Assembly (NCBI GenBank): GCA_933207985.1
Contig: OW240914.1
Location: 285,503,751-285,567,750 of the forward strand
DNA: 64,000 bases
Origin: Pelobates cultripes
Taxonomy: Eukaryota > Chordata > Amphibia > Anura > Pelobatidae
Direction: 5' to 3'
A program made the position numbers and the translations under genes. Below the pieces are notes generated by a model, which was given only the letters and a program-made list of their open reading frames with translations, was not told where the DNA came from and searched no databases. The first letter of the stretch is position 1, and each line of letters begins with the position of its first letter. Of the stretch, positions 11,148 to 21,546 are shown one piece after another.

Positions 11148-12895
11148 TTTTTTTGTGACAATCTTTATTAACATTTTGTATCATCATTTTCATTTTAACA
11201 CAGTATATCAGTATGATAAAAGTATGGTATAATTGACAAAAGCGTTTAGGCCTCGAATAGCATAGTCACATTTCCATAACCGTGTGCTTATCACTCAATG
11301 TAATACCAAACATCTTTCCGCCTCAATGGCGTTTGTGGTCTTTGTTTGCTGTCTCGTGTCCAGTAAATGTGTTGCGTGCGTGGTAGTCTGTGTTTGTCTG
11401 CAGGTTTCAGTGGTAGCATTGGTTACGTTAATTCCTGCCTTTGCAGACATGGTGCATATCCCTAACAGGGGGTTGGGTCGTCATCACTTAATATCAGGTA
11501 CGCATGTACGAACCTTCCCTATCAGTCTTTGTACCAGTGTTGTGTATCACGGCTGCAGTATTATCCAGGTTGAGGGAACGATCAACTGCGAAGAACGTAG
11601 AAAGGGGTTAAGGAGGGGGGAAGGTCGAGGAAAGGAGAGAAACACCTGGAGAGGAGAAAAGGTGAGAGGAGAGGGGGAGAAGGTAGAGAATAATCGAGGA
11701 GGGTTGTATGTTTGCGGCCACCTCCCTCTGCACCCCTCATCCAACCGCACCCCCCCCAATATACCGTCCGTCATTGGAAGATCTCTATTGGGCTTGCCCA
11801 CCCATACAGGCCCCAGTGATGTATAAGAGCTAGGGGGCCAGGTTTGTACACACTACTCCGTGCGTCCCCATAGGGCTGCTGTCAAAGACTCCATGTTGTA
11901 TATTTCATCGACTTTAGCTACCCATTGCTGGAGGGTGGGGACATCAGTCCATTTTCAATGTAATGGCATCAGGGACTTAGCCGCAGTTAGCAGAGGGAGG
12001 GTCAGTGATTGTTTGTATTGTTTCAATGACATTGTGGTGTGGTGCAGCAGCATGGTTAGAGGTTGGAATGCTAGGGTGGTGTGATTTCTTGTATTTTAGT
12101 ATGTATCATCTTCCAGTAGGGGGCAATAGCGGGGCAGGACCACCATATGTGGAGGCCGGACGCCCCTTTCTGTCTGCACCGCCAGCATTCCTGTTAGTTA
12201 TCTGCGTTCATTCGGTGCAGGACGTCTGGCGTCCGGTACCAGAATGTTAGCAGCTTGTAGCTTAATTCCTAGAACTTAGAGCTAATGGAGCATTTGTGAT
12301 GGTTAAGATTTTATTCCACTCCTGTTCTGAGAGGGTGACTCCCGTTTCCCTTTCCCATCTACTTGTGTACCCGAGTGTTATTTCTCCTCTGTTGGACATA
12401 AGCAGTGTGTACATGGTAGAGATGCCCTTTGAGACTTGTTCCCTCCTGGCGCATAGCGTCTCAAACTGTGTCAGAGTTCTGTGTATCTGTCCTCGTCCAG
12501 TTAGGGACCCATAGTATTTTTTCACTTGGTGGTATCGGAACAGCTCTAATGGGGTCGCTGGTCTGTCATGTATCAACGCAGTGATGGGTTGGAGCTGTGT
12601 GGGTGTGCACCAATGTTGCAAATGCATCCAGTCTGCTTTCCGGAGTCCCACCAGGTCTCACGCGCTCAGACCCCTGCCAGATCTGGGTTGTTCGTGATTG
12701 GGGTAAGTGGGTTGGGTGACGTAATCAGCTGTCGTTGGAAGCGGAGCACACACCAGATGACCATTGTGGCATCTTTCATGGGGTTATTTGTGCGTAGAGA
12801 GCTCACTGTCGATTTACCCAGCCAAAGCTCAGATGGGATCTTACCTTCAGCTTGTTGGATCTCTAAGGACACCCATAGCAATATGTAAATAATAA
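11148..12895 (-). pseudogene. Second L1/Tx1-like LINE, 5'-truncated, nested
   Basis: The minus strand encodes a second, differently diverged ORF2 C-terminal part. 12666-12881 reads LRTNNPMKDATMVIWCVLRF. After a frame change, 12262-12651 has FRYHQVKKYYGSL and YTSRWERETGVTLSEQEW. Then come broken frames ending near 11550, and a 3' region to about 11150. The 3' end carries AATAAAGATTGTCACAAAAA read on the minus strand, a poly-A signal followed by an A-rich tail, as is usual for this group. The copy is truncated before the reverse transcriptase at about 12895. It lies between two parts of what may be one older LINE, suggesting a nested insertion. Confidence 0.8.
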
Positions 12896-13363
12896 TCGAG
12901 ACAGAGATGAGGGCTTCTTAAAGGAAACACACCATATCAAAGTCGACATTCATTCCTTCGGGCTGTATCGTTTTTAGAGTTTTTAGAGAAGCCCTCCCTC
13001 TGCCTCAATTTAAGTGGTCTGAAAACATGCTCCTTTTTGTGCCATCGTGTAACCAGGGTAAAAAAAAATGAGGAATATACAATATATCTAAAATAAAACC
13101 GATAAATAAGTAAAATAACAATAAAAATATATGAATTTTACAATAAAAAATACAAAGGTACCAAATATAAGAGATAAAAAGTATTTTTGGGTCATAAAGG
13201 TCTTCAAGTGTTCAATAGACGTCTATGGTATGACTTCAAAATTCAGCAGCATATGCAAAAGAAAATATAGGAAACCAATAGTGCAATATTGTAAGTCTAT
13301 GGACTGTATATATAACACTGAGATAAAAATTGCCAACTCACGTCTATAGAGCTGTAACCAGCT
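12896..13363. other. Unassigned spacer with a T2-like terminus
   Basis: TTAAAGGAAACACACCATATC at 12918 resembles a T2-type MITE left end, but no partner end is found. 13080-13360 is AT-rich and contains ACGTCTATGG and ACGTCTATAG boxes. No reverse transcriptase sequence is visible here, so the older LINE lacks that domain. Confidence 0.35.
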
Positions 13364-14098
13364 CTAGGTAAAACAGCATACAGTGGTTATTGTTTTTAAA
13401 CTTAAGAAAAACAGGTCTGACCATGTGATAGAGCCTATCTCTGAGGAGACGATGTTATTTAGAAAATGAACCTTGATGACAAACAGATCAATCCTGGAAT
13501 ATGAGTTATGAAAAAAAAGTAAAATCTTTGTTTCCAGGATTAAACATTCTCCAAATATCATACAGGAAATTTTTCATTAAAAGATGCTGACGGGATTTGG
13601 CAGTTTGTTTTTCAATTGTGGGTCCTTGGACATATTGGCCATATAACTATAGTTTAATGTCATGTACACAATTAAAATACCCTCCTAGAATCAGTAAACC
13701 CTGTGTTATTTGATCTATTCTATTAATAATTTTCCAAAGAAATCTAATTGGAGACTGATTAGGATTGTAAATGTTTACTAATGTGTAAATTATGTCGTTG
13801 ATCTTACATATCAATATAATATATCTGCCATTTTCATCTGTCTCCTCAAAGATAGGCCCAAATTTGATCTTATTGGAAATTATTATTGGCACCCCCTTTT
13901 TTATTTATTTTTAAAATTGGATTGATATATCCAAGGAAAAAGCGAGAACTTCCAGAGTTTCTTTGCAGGCTCAATCCAGTGAGTTTCCTGGACTTATGCC
14001 ACATCAATGTGTTTTTGGCATAAAGTGTGATACATTTGGCCTTTTTTTTTAGGGATATTGAGACCCTGAGCATTGACTGAAACTAAATTAAGTGTCAT
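13364..14098 (-). pseudogene. L1/Tx1-like LINE ORF2, endonuclease domain
   Basis: An ATG at 14098 on the minus strand opens a product starting MTLNLVSVNAQGLN, the usual N-terminus of an apurinic/apyrimidinic-type LINE endonuclease. Downstream frames hold TLVNIYNPNQ, then LLILGGYFNCVHD, then SYSRIDLF and a terminal SITWSD. These correspond to the conserved blocks of the domain. The GGDFN block, normally with catalytic Asp, reads GGYFN. The reading frame is broken several times. The endonuclease nicks target DNA to start reverse transcription. This copy cannot be active. It may be the 5' part of the LINE whose 3' part lies at 10187-11147. Confidence 0.8.
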
Positions 14099-15435
14099 TT
14101 ATACTTCTCCTTTCCTTCGTTTACCCATCCGATCATTAGTATATTCACGTTCCAGGACCCGGAAAGACAATAAAAAATAAAAATAAACTACATTTAACAC
14201 ATTCATTCTCCATACATACGTAAAGCAAATTTTTCAGTTGACCGGAAATATCATTCCTGATCAGACCTAATATCACCTTAGGTCACATTCATGGCGTGCT
14301 GGCGTACTGGAGTAAAAATTCTTCAGTTAACTATATGATAAATTCCATTACAATCGTTGAACTCTCTCCTCTCCCTGCCTTTATTGTTCCTCCTTACATC
14401 TCTCCCCTTCCTTGCTCCCTCTGCTGTCTATCCAACAGTAGAACAGTAGGCATACATGGCTACAAAAATGTTGAGATACGATACTACAAACTGCAAAGAT
14501 CTACTGAGTTCAGAGTGCTCCTTCTTTAAATTCTGTCATTTTTTTGGACTGTCCCCACAACCATCAACACTATGAGGAATGCGCTCAGCCACTGTGGGTC
14601 CCCAAACACTGCCTGGGATATGGGATACTGTACTTTTTATAAATAAGGAAAAGAACTCAAACCTTTAAATGTGTTTTAAAATGCCCAACCAAGAGTTTTA
14701 ATATTATATTACCAACATTTCAATTAAGGTAATTGTTGAATATAAAAAGGGTATAAATCGGATGATCATATAATAAGATGAATAGCCAAAGGAGAGCTGA
14801 TAGCCCTGTGAAAAATATATAGTGGCGAAACCTGTTAGCTTTCATTAGCTGCGTCAAGCAAATTAAATATTTATTGAAGCATCATCATCCTCCTTCAATC
14901 CATGGAGATCCGGGGAACCCACCCAAACTATTCCTGGTCTGAGATGGTTTAAAATCCCAAGAAGAATTTAAGGGGTGGCATTTCACTTTATATGACCCAA
15001 AATAATCTTTCAGCAACGGTTGGTATACATGACAGTTGTGCCAGTGTTTGGTATATTTAGCATTACAAACATTTGTGCATTTACAGAGCACATTATAATG
15101 CATCACGCAACTGAGAGTGTAGAAGCATCTTAATTAGGCTATAACCATACAAGATGTAACTATTTATGACCTGTCAGTTGCACTGCTGAGAATGTCACAA
15201 AGTATCATGACTCGGCCTGGTTTCGGCTGTCTCTACTCTTGTCCAATGTATTTGTAACTTTGAATTCCTAGTCAATAAAAGGGCCATTACAGACCTGAGG
15301 CAGGAATGTTCAATTGTTTTTAAGGTTTGTTGTTTTTTACTGAGGCCTTTGCAGATGTTTTGATTATTTAAGCAATGAAAAATTATAACTACTGTTCATT
15401 TCCCAGAGTTTATGGAAGGAGCAGAATTTTCTATT
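14099..15435. other. Unassigned AT-rich sequence, dispersed-repeat fragment near 14.65-14.88 kb
   Basis: Immediately beyond the LINE start (14099-14330) the sequence could be the LINE leader, but no ORF1 is readable. Around 14815-14880 a GGCGAAACCTGTTAGC motif and TTAAATATTTATTGAAGC resemble a dispersed repeat with a GAAAC(G) core seen elsewhere. Nothing else is recognised. Confidence 0.35.
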
Positions 15436-15589
15436 ATTTTTTTTGAAAATTCTTTATTTTTCACAAAAAGAAGTGCATATGTGTGACAATGTATAGGCTT
15501 ACGCAGAAGCCACAGTACGTTTTCAGATGATTCAGGTATACAGAAGGGAAGAGTGATACGTTAAGACAAGTTGCATGCTTACTAACACC
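15436..15589 (-). mobile_element. LINE 3' end fragment (poly-A side)
   Basis: On the minus strand the sequence ends AATAAAGAATTTTC followed by a run of A. This is the poly-A signal plus tail expected for an L1-like LINE. A hAT-type terminus starts exactly at 15590, so the LINE body is cut off there. Confidence 0.45.
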
Positions 15590-16056
15590 CAGGGGCGTAC
15601 ATAGAGCATTTGGCACCCGGGGCGGATCCTGTGCTTGGCACCCCCTTGCCCCCTCCCTGCCCCCCCCCCCAAAAAAAAACCTGTAAAAAATGTTAAAGGT
15701 TTTCTTTCTTTTTTTTTACAATTTGTAAACTTTGCAAAACTGCTGTCAGCCCCTCCTACAAAACCCTTGTCCTGCCCCGCCCCTCCTACAAAACCTCTGT
15801 CCTGCCCCTTCTACAAATCCTGTCCTGCCCCTTCTACAAAATCCCTGCAGCCCCACACACACATTTACAGGCAGACAGTCACACACTCAGTTACAGGCAG
15901 ACTGTCACACACTCAGTTACATGCACACAGACACACATGCAGTCACAGACAGTCATATATACATTGACACACAAACATGACAGCAGCAGACAGTCACATG
16001 CACACAGTCACAGACAGTCACACACAGTTACAGGCAGACAGTTACACACAGACAGT

Positions 16057-16098
<42 letters not shown>

Positions 16099-16320
16099 GA
16101 CACTCTTACTTACAGACAGTGGGATGGAGGAGGACTGGATTCCCTGAAGTCCTTCTCTGAAGCCTGTGGAGAAGCAGAGATTTCATCTTGCTGCACCTCC
16201 TAACAGCTGTGGGTAAGGGCCATATTAAGTCCCGCCTCCAGTGCCAGTTTTGCTCCACCCCACTTTTCCTCTGTGCGGCCAGTTTATCAGCTGTTTGCTT
16301 GTGTGAGCTATACTGGCCGC
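15590..16320 (+). mobile_element. hAT-like element, left part, with CA minisatellite
   Basis: It starts CAGGGGCGTACATAGAGC, a hAT-type end. Inside are short CCCCTTCTACAAA-like repeats (15745-15850) and a CA-rich minisatellite of CACACTCAGTTACAGGCAGA-like units (15858-16104). It is interrupted at 16321 by another hAT-like element with a perfect target duplication. The sequence resumes at 18106. The end at 19690-19700 has a complementary terminus, but its flanking 8 bp do not match those at 15582-15589, so pairing is uncertain. Confidence 0.6.
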
Positions 16321-16462
16321 ATGGTACCCAGTGGCGTACATACCAGGGTCGCGGGCCCGGCCGCCCCTGCGACCCGGTATGTAGCCATAGGGCCAGCCTC
16401 TTCCCCTGGGGGGCCCATGAGCTGACCACCCCAGGGCCCCCCGAGGCTGGCCCTGCTGTCAC

Positions 16463-16668
16463 CGGGTGGCCGGTCGGGCAGGCAGGCGGGCGCGCGAGGG
16501 AGCACTCAGTGCTTCCTCTTCAGCTCCCTCGCGCACCGCACTGATACCGGAGCCGGAAGATGACATCATCTTCCGGCGCCGGCATCCCTACGCGGCGCGC
16601 AAGGGAGCTGAAGAGGAAGCACTGAGTGCTCCCTCGCGCGCCCGCCTGCCTGCCCGACCGGCCACCCG
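16463..16668. repeat. GC-rich fold-back with TGACATCA centre
   Basis: The two arms, about 75 bp each (16463-16538 and 16593-16668), are near-perfect complements and include GAGCACTCAGTGC-type sequence. Between them lies a separate palindrome CCGGAAGATGA/TCATCTTCCGG (16553-16576) with TGACATCA at 16561-16568. Related palindromes lie near 21300 and 58920. Confidence 0.85.
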
Positions 16669-16769
16669 CACAGGAGCCCAGCAGCACCACTGGACCCCAG
16701 GGAATCCCCCCAGCACTCCAAAAGGTAAGGAGGCTGGGGGGATTACATTTAAAAAAAATACAAAAAAAA

Positions 16770-17110
16770 ACGTGTTAGTGTTTGAGTGTGTGTGAGTGTT
16801 AGAGTGAATGGTAGTGTTAGAGTGAGTGTTAGTGTGAGTGTTAGAGTGAGTGTGAGTGTTAGAGTGAGTGTTAGTGTGTGTGTCTTACTGAGTTTGTTTG
16901 ATGTCTGTTAGTGAGTGTGTGTTTGTCAATGAGAGTGTATGTTTTGTAAGTGAGTGTGTATGTATGTCTGTCGCTGAGTATGTCTCTGTCAGTAAATGTG
17001 TGTGTCTGTTAGCTAGTGTGTATGCGTGTGTTCGTGAGAGTGTGTGTGTGTGTGTGTCTATTAGCTAGTGTGTATGCGTCTGTTCATGAGAGTGTGTGTG
17101 TGTGTGTCTT
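16770..17110. repeat. GT-rich minisatellite
   Basis: Degenerate units of the type GTGTTAGAGTGAGTG, then GTGTGTGTCTGTTAGCTAGT. The ORF over 17016-17210 is repeat translation. Confidence 0.85.
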
Positions 17111-17425
17111 CAGCACTTACCTTTCTCCAGCGCCGGACTCCCTTGGCACTGGGGATCCCTCTGCCTCTCAGCTCCGAATGAGACCGCGCACGCATTCAAA
17201 CCGCCCATAGGAAAGCATTACTCAATGCTTTCCTATGGACGTTCAGTGTGCTCCTCTAGCGGCTGTCAGTGAGACAGCCACTAGAGGCTGGATTAACTCT
17301 CAGTGAAACATAGCAGTTTCTCTGAAACTGCTATGTTTTCAGCTGCAGGGTTAAAACTAGAGGGACCTGACACCCAGACAACTTCATTGAGCTGATGTGA
17401 TCTGGGTGTCTGTAGTGGTCCTTGA
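17111..17425. mobile_element. T2-type MITE, right part, nested in hAT-like element
   Basis: It ends CTGTAGTGGTCCTTGA, a diverged TTAA-type end. It has the characteristic CATAGGAAAGCATT...AATGCTTTCCTATG palindrome and the ACAGCCACTAGAGG block. The left end is missing, cut at the minisatellite. It shares its terminal TTGA with the next copy. Confidence 0.65.
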
Positions 17426-17924
17426 AAGGACCACTATAGTGCCAGGAAAACATACTCGTTTTCCTGGCACTATAGTACCCTGAGGGTGCCCCCACCCTGA
17501 GGGACCCCCTCCCGCCCGGCTCTGGAAAGGGGAAAAGGGGTAAAACTTACCTTTTTCCAGCGCTGTGCAGATAGCTCTCCTCCTCCGATCCTCCTCTTCT
17601 CCTCCCTGTCGGCTGTATGCGCACGCGCGGCAAGAGCTGCGCGCGCATTCAGCCGGTCACATAGGAAAGCATTCATAATGCTTTCCTATGGACGCTGGCG
17701 TGCTCTCACTGTGAAAATCACAGTGAGAAGCACGCAAGCGCCTCTAGTGGCTGTCAATGAGACAGCCACTAGAGGAAATAGGGGAAGGCTTAACCCATTC
17801 ATAAACATAGCAGTTTCTCTGAAACTGCTATGTTTATGAAAAAATGGGTTAACCCTAGCTGGACCTGGCACCCAGACCACTTCATTAAGCTGAAGTGGTC
17901 TGGGTGCCTAGAGTGGTCCTTTAA
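17422..17924. mobile_element. T2-type MITE, complete, nested
   Basis: The left end is TTGAAAGGACCACTATAG and the complement of the right end is TTAAAGGACCACTCTAGG. Subterminal hairpins are GCCAGGAAAAC with GTTTTCCTGGC at the left, and ACCCAGACCACTTC with GAAGTGGTCTGGGT at the right. It is the same subfamily as 36243-36669 in the opposite orientation. No coding capacity. Confidence 0.8.
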
Positions 17925-18294
17925 GTGTGTGTGCATCTGCATGCACTGTACATACCCTGTGCGGGGTCGCAGCCCTGTAACCCCTGCACGACCAGGTGCC
18001 CACCGCCATGTGTGTTGCTGACCCGGCCAGCAGCGCCCGGAGACCACTGCGGATCAATTTTCGCACCGGGGCCCCATGGGTCATGTGTACGCCACTGATG
18101 GTACCCTAACTATCATGGGGCACTGTGCGGCCACAGCTTACACAGCCCCCTCCAGCCAGGGCCGGTGCAAGGATCTTTGCTGCCATAGGCAAAAGTAAAG
18201 TTTGCCGCCCCCCCCCATGTGACATCACAATGCCCCACCCATATGATCTGCCATGTTAACTAACGCCAGTGCTGCAGTGCCGCCGTGTTTACAT

Positions 18295-18378
18295 TAAAAG
18301 GCCTGCAGAGACAGGCTATAGACACCAGAACCGCTACATTAAGCTGCAGTGGTTCTGGGGACTATAGTGTTTCTTTAA
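18295..18378. mobile_element. T2-type MITE, right end
   Basis: It has AGAACCGCTACATTAAGC with CTGCAGTGGTTCT as the subterminal hairpin, then GACTATAGTGTTTCTTTAA closing at TTAA 18375-18378. Confidence 0.6.
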
Positions 18379-18639
18379 TGTGAGGTAAATTAGAGCTTAG
18401 TGCCACTAATAATATACTAGATTGCCTACTTACAACCAGATGAGGATGATGATGGGCTCTAGCTGCAGTCTGGCTCCACTGGTCTGGTCTGGAGGCGGTT
18501 TGTAGCTGTGGTCACAAAAATCAATGTTCTGGGAGAACGGGAAGCAGCTCCATTTTTTGGGGGCCCTTTACACAGCTCAAGGTCTGGGTCCCAGGGTCCA
18601 CCTTAATGTTCCACCAATGAGTTTGTTCACAGAGGGTGG

Positions 18640-18944
18640 AGTGTGTAGGGGATGTCCTGATATGTGTGTAAGGAATGCATTGTGTGAATCTGTGTTTGTA
18701 TGTGTAAGGGCTGCAAGGTGTGTTTCTGTGTATGTACGGGATGCAGTGTGTGCGTCTGTAAGGGATGCATTGAGTGTGTGTAAGGGGTGCATTGAGTGTG
18801 TGTAATGAATGCATTGTGCGTTTCTGTGTGTGTAAGGGATGCATTGTGTGTAACGGTTGCATTGCTTGTGTATGTGTGTCTGTGTGTGTAATGCATTGTG
18901 TGTTTTTCTGTGTGCAAGTGGTGCATTGTGTGTGATGAATGTCA
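18640..18944. repeat. GT-rich minisatellite, GTAAGGGATGCATTGTGTG-type unit
   Basis: Units of roughly 20-25 bp. They explain the long Thr/His-rich ORFs on the minus strand. Confidence 0.85.
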
Positions 18945-19285
18945 ATCTCTCCCCCCACCTTCAATTTCCTTCTCTCCCCCCCTCCAATTTCCTTCTCTCC
19001 CCCCTCCAATTTATTTCTTTCCCCCCTCGCAATTTCTTTCTTGCCCCCTCCCAATTTCTTTCTTTATCCCCCCTCCCAATTTCTTTCTTTATCCCCCCAA
19101 TCTTTCTTTATCCCCCTCACAATTTCTTTCTTTATCCCTTTTCTTTTTTCCCCCAATCTTTCTTCTTATCCCTCCCAAATCTTTCTTTATCACTATCCCT
19201 CTTTCTCTATCCCCCTACTTCTTTCTTTATCTCCCCAATTTCTTTAAAACCCCTTCTCCCAATTCTCTTTATCCCCCACCACTGT
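18945..19285. repeat. Pyrimidine minisatellite, CCCCCTCCAATTTCTTTCTT-type unit
   Basis: Units of about 20-25 bp, almost pure pyrimidine on the plus strand. Such mirror-like purine/pyrimidine tracts can form triplex DNA. The Ser/Pro/Phe-rich ORFs here are repeat translation. Confidence 0.85.
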
Positions 19286-19299
19286 TGTAGCGGGTTTGT

Positions 19300-19441
19300 G
19301 CTCTTATGGTCCGCGGGTAAAGGGAGCTTTTGTTTCCTGTACCCGGCCGGACTAACAGGAAGTGCACACTCAGTGTGTACTTCCTGTTAGTCCGGCCGGG
19401 TACAGGAGACAGATGCTCCCTGTACCCGCGGACCATACAGA
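19300..19441. repeat. Large GC-rich inverted repeat
   Basis: The left arm contains ATGGTCCGCGGGTA, TGTACCCGGCCGGACTAA and CAGGAAGT. The right arm contains the complements ACTTCCTG, TTAGTCCGGCCGGGTACA and TACCCGCGGACCAT. The arms are about 65 bp with a short centre at ACACTCAGTGTGT. Confidence 0.85.
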
Positions 19442-19700
19442 GCTCGGCCACGCTACAGTGAGGGAGTGACAGGAGGGAGCCCTGAGCGCTGAGCATTTCC
19501 CTCCTGTCAGCCCCTCTCCTCAGGCTGCGCCCGAGCAGTGCGGTGTGCACTCATGGACGCACCAGCCCTGGCAAAGCTGCAGCCACCTGAGGCTCTCTGC
19601 AGAGGGCTCGGGCAGCTGCAGCATAAGGGTCATGGCACCCCCCACCCTGGTGGCACCCGGGGCGGACAGCCCCCTCCGCCTTCCCCTTAGTACGCCACTG

Positions 19701-20322
19701 CCTTTTTGTATATAAAAATCACAGATTTTTTTGTGGATGGTCCTACTAATGCAGAGAATTGCCACCAGTGACAATCTGGTTATGAGCTTTGTTTAATCTC
19801 ATCCAGTAGTCACTTGTCTCATCTCCTGGGGCATCATGCATGCTCGTCATATTCTGACAGCTTGGCAAGCACCATATACACTATAGTCTCCTGGGAACTA
19901 TCCCAATGTGCAAGCCCAGACCTGGAGGACAGTGAAATTGCAGGCCACCAGTTCATACAGCAACCTTCACAATGGTGAGCTAGCAAAAGCTCTGCACAAA
20001 ATCCTTCCTGCCATCTCACTCCTGTAGTATCCAGTCTACAAAAATGCCAAAGTGCTGTCTATTTTTTTATTCAGCAGAAGAAAAATGTGAAGTCACATCC
20101 CCTAGTCACCCTTGTCAGCCTCCAATGCCGAGAACATTAGAATAAGTTGAAAATGCTATAGTGAAAAACAACAAAAGAAAAACCCACAGCTCAGACCTAC
20201 AATATTGATCTCCTTCATCACTGCACAGTCAGGAAAGAGCTAACATTTTTATAACATTACTGTGGTTCTTTGTGGACACTGGACAGGGGAACTCTGTGTA
20301 AATCACTGTCTGTTTCATAGAT
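19701..20322. other. Unassigned interval
   Basis: No gene, tandem repeat or terminus recognised. Confidence 0.4.
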
Positions 20323-20364
20323 GGTTAGGTCAGTGGTGTATCCTGGTTTTGTGCTGCCCTAGGC

Positions 20365-21118
20365 ATACACACACTCACAGTAACAGACACACACTCACAC
20401 TAACATTTCCACACAATAACAGACACACATACACACTAACAGACACACACTCACACTAACAGACACACACACACACACACACTAACAGGCACACACACAC
20501 ACACAGAAACACACTAACATACACACACACACACTAACAGACACACACGCTAAAAGACACACACACACTAACAGACATACACACTAACAGACAGACACAC
20601 ACACACTAACATACACACACACACAGACACACACTAACAGACACACACACACACACACACTAACAGACACACACACACTAACACATACAGACACACACTC
20701 ACACTAACAGACAGATTTACACACTAACAGACACACACATACACACTAACAGACACACACTCACACTAACAGACACACACAGACACACACACACACTAAC
20801 AGGCACACAGAGACACACAGACACTACACACACACACAGACACACACTAACATACACACACACACACACACACACACAGACACACACTAACAGACACACA
20901 CACACTAACAGACAGACACACTAACAGAGAGACACAGACACACACACTAACATACACACACACAGACACAGGCACACACTAACAGACACACACACACTAA
21001 CGGACACACACACACTAACAGACACACACACACACTGACACACACACACAGACACACACACTAACAGACACACACACACTAACAGACAGACCCACTAACA
21101 CACACTAACATACACACA
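20365..21118. repeat. CA minisatellite, ACACACACTAACAGACAC-type unit
   Basis: About 750 bp of degenerate units mixing CA dinucleotides with CTAACAGA. It lies wholly inside the hAT-like element. Confidence 0.95.
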
Positions 21119-21268
21119 CTTTTTCTTTTAAAAATTCACCCCCCCCCCAGCCTCCTTACCTTTGGGAATGCTGGGGTGGGTTCTCCTTTTCCCTGGGGGT
21201 CCAGTGGCTGCTGGGCGGGCGGCGTTGGCGTCATATTCCAGCTCCCAGTCTCACTCTGCGGGCGGCGC

Positions 21269-21328
21269 ACAGAGTGAGGCTGGGAGCCGGAATATGACGT
21301 CATATTCCGGCTCCTAGCCTCACTCTGT
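21269..21328. repeat. GC-rich palindrome centred on TGACGTCA
   Basis: GGAGCCGGAATATGAC and its complement GTCATATTCCGGCTCC form a perfect 32-bp palindrome (21283-21314). After one mismatch it extends outward through GTGAGGCT/AGCCTCAC. The centre, 21295-21302, is TGACGTCA, the consensus cAMP-response element. Confidence 0.9.
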
Positions 21329-21546
21329 GGCGTGCGAGGGAGCTCAGCAGGACGCTCAGGGAAAGTGCTCCCTTTCCAGCGCTGCCCAACCGATCAGCAG
21401 CCAGCCTGGATTGTCAGTTAGCCGCAATGCTAACAGGACATTTGCCCTGGGCATTTGGGGGCGGCTTTTTTTGCTGCCCCCCTGGAAAGTGCCGTACAAG
21501 GCAAATGCCTTGTTTGCCTCACGGCTAATACGTCCGTGGGTTAGGT

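Larger units (their letters stand above)
16321..18105. mobile_element. hAT-like non-autonomous element with exact 8-bp target duplication
   Basis: The element proper is 16329-18097. It begins CAGTGGCGTACATACC and ends GTGTACGCCACTG, so the terminal 11 bases (CAGTGGCGTAC) are perfectly inverted. ATGGTACC occurs immediately outside both ends (16321-16328 and 18098-18105), an exact 8-bp duplication as made by hAT transposases. The interior has no transposase. It holds a GC-rich inverted repeat (16463-16668), a GT-rich minisatellite and two nested T2-type MITEs. The insertion interrupts an older hAT-like/minisatellite element. An autonomous relative elsewhere must have moved it. Confidence 0.9.
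18157..19700. mobile_element. Composite of hAT-like ends and minisatellites
   Basis: CAGGGCCGGTGCAAGGATC at 18157 is a hAT-type start, followed by a GCCATAGGCAAAA block. The right side ends CCTTAGTACGCCACTG at 19700, a hAT-type end preceded by GGCACCCGGGGCGG, which also occurs near the left end at 15590. No matching 8-bp duplication was found for either terminus, so several elements are probably overlaid. Inside are a T2 end, two minisatellites and a large fold-back. Confidence 0.55.
20323..21546. mobile_element. hAT-like non-autonomous element with exact 8-bp target duplication
   Basis: The element proper is 20331-21538. It begins CAGTGGTGTATCCTGG and ends GCTAATACGTCCGTG, whose complement starts CACGGACGTA. 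The terminal ten bases match at six positions, which fits CpG decay from a CAGTGGCGTA-like ancestor. GGTTAGGT lies outside both ends (20323-20330 and 21539-21546), an exact 8-bp duplication. The interior is a CA minisatellite (about 20365-21118) and a GC-rich palindromic block ending GCGAGGGAGC. GCTGCCCTAGGCA near the left end and GCCTTGTTTGCC near the right are common in hAT elements. No transposase. Confidence 0.85.

Noticed and set aside
11284..11826. 180-codon plus-strand ORF
   Set aside because: It is antisense to the 3' region of a minus-strand LINE.
18521..19054. Long ORFs (up to 177 codons) rich in His/Thr or Ser/Pro/Phe
   Set aside because: They read through 20-25 bp tandem repeats in several frames and both strands, with no protein-like composition.
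15590..19700. A single 4.1-kb hAT element with CAGGGGCGTAC and GTACGCCACTG ends
   Set aside because: The flanking 8-mers (CTAACACC and CCTTTTTG) do not match and several other hAT-type ends lie inside, so overlaid elements are more likely.
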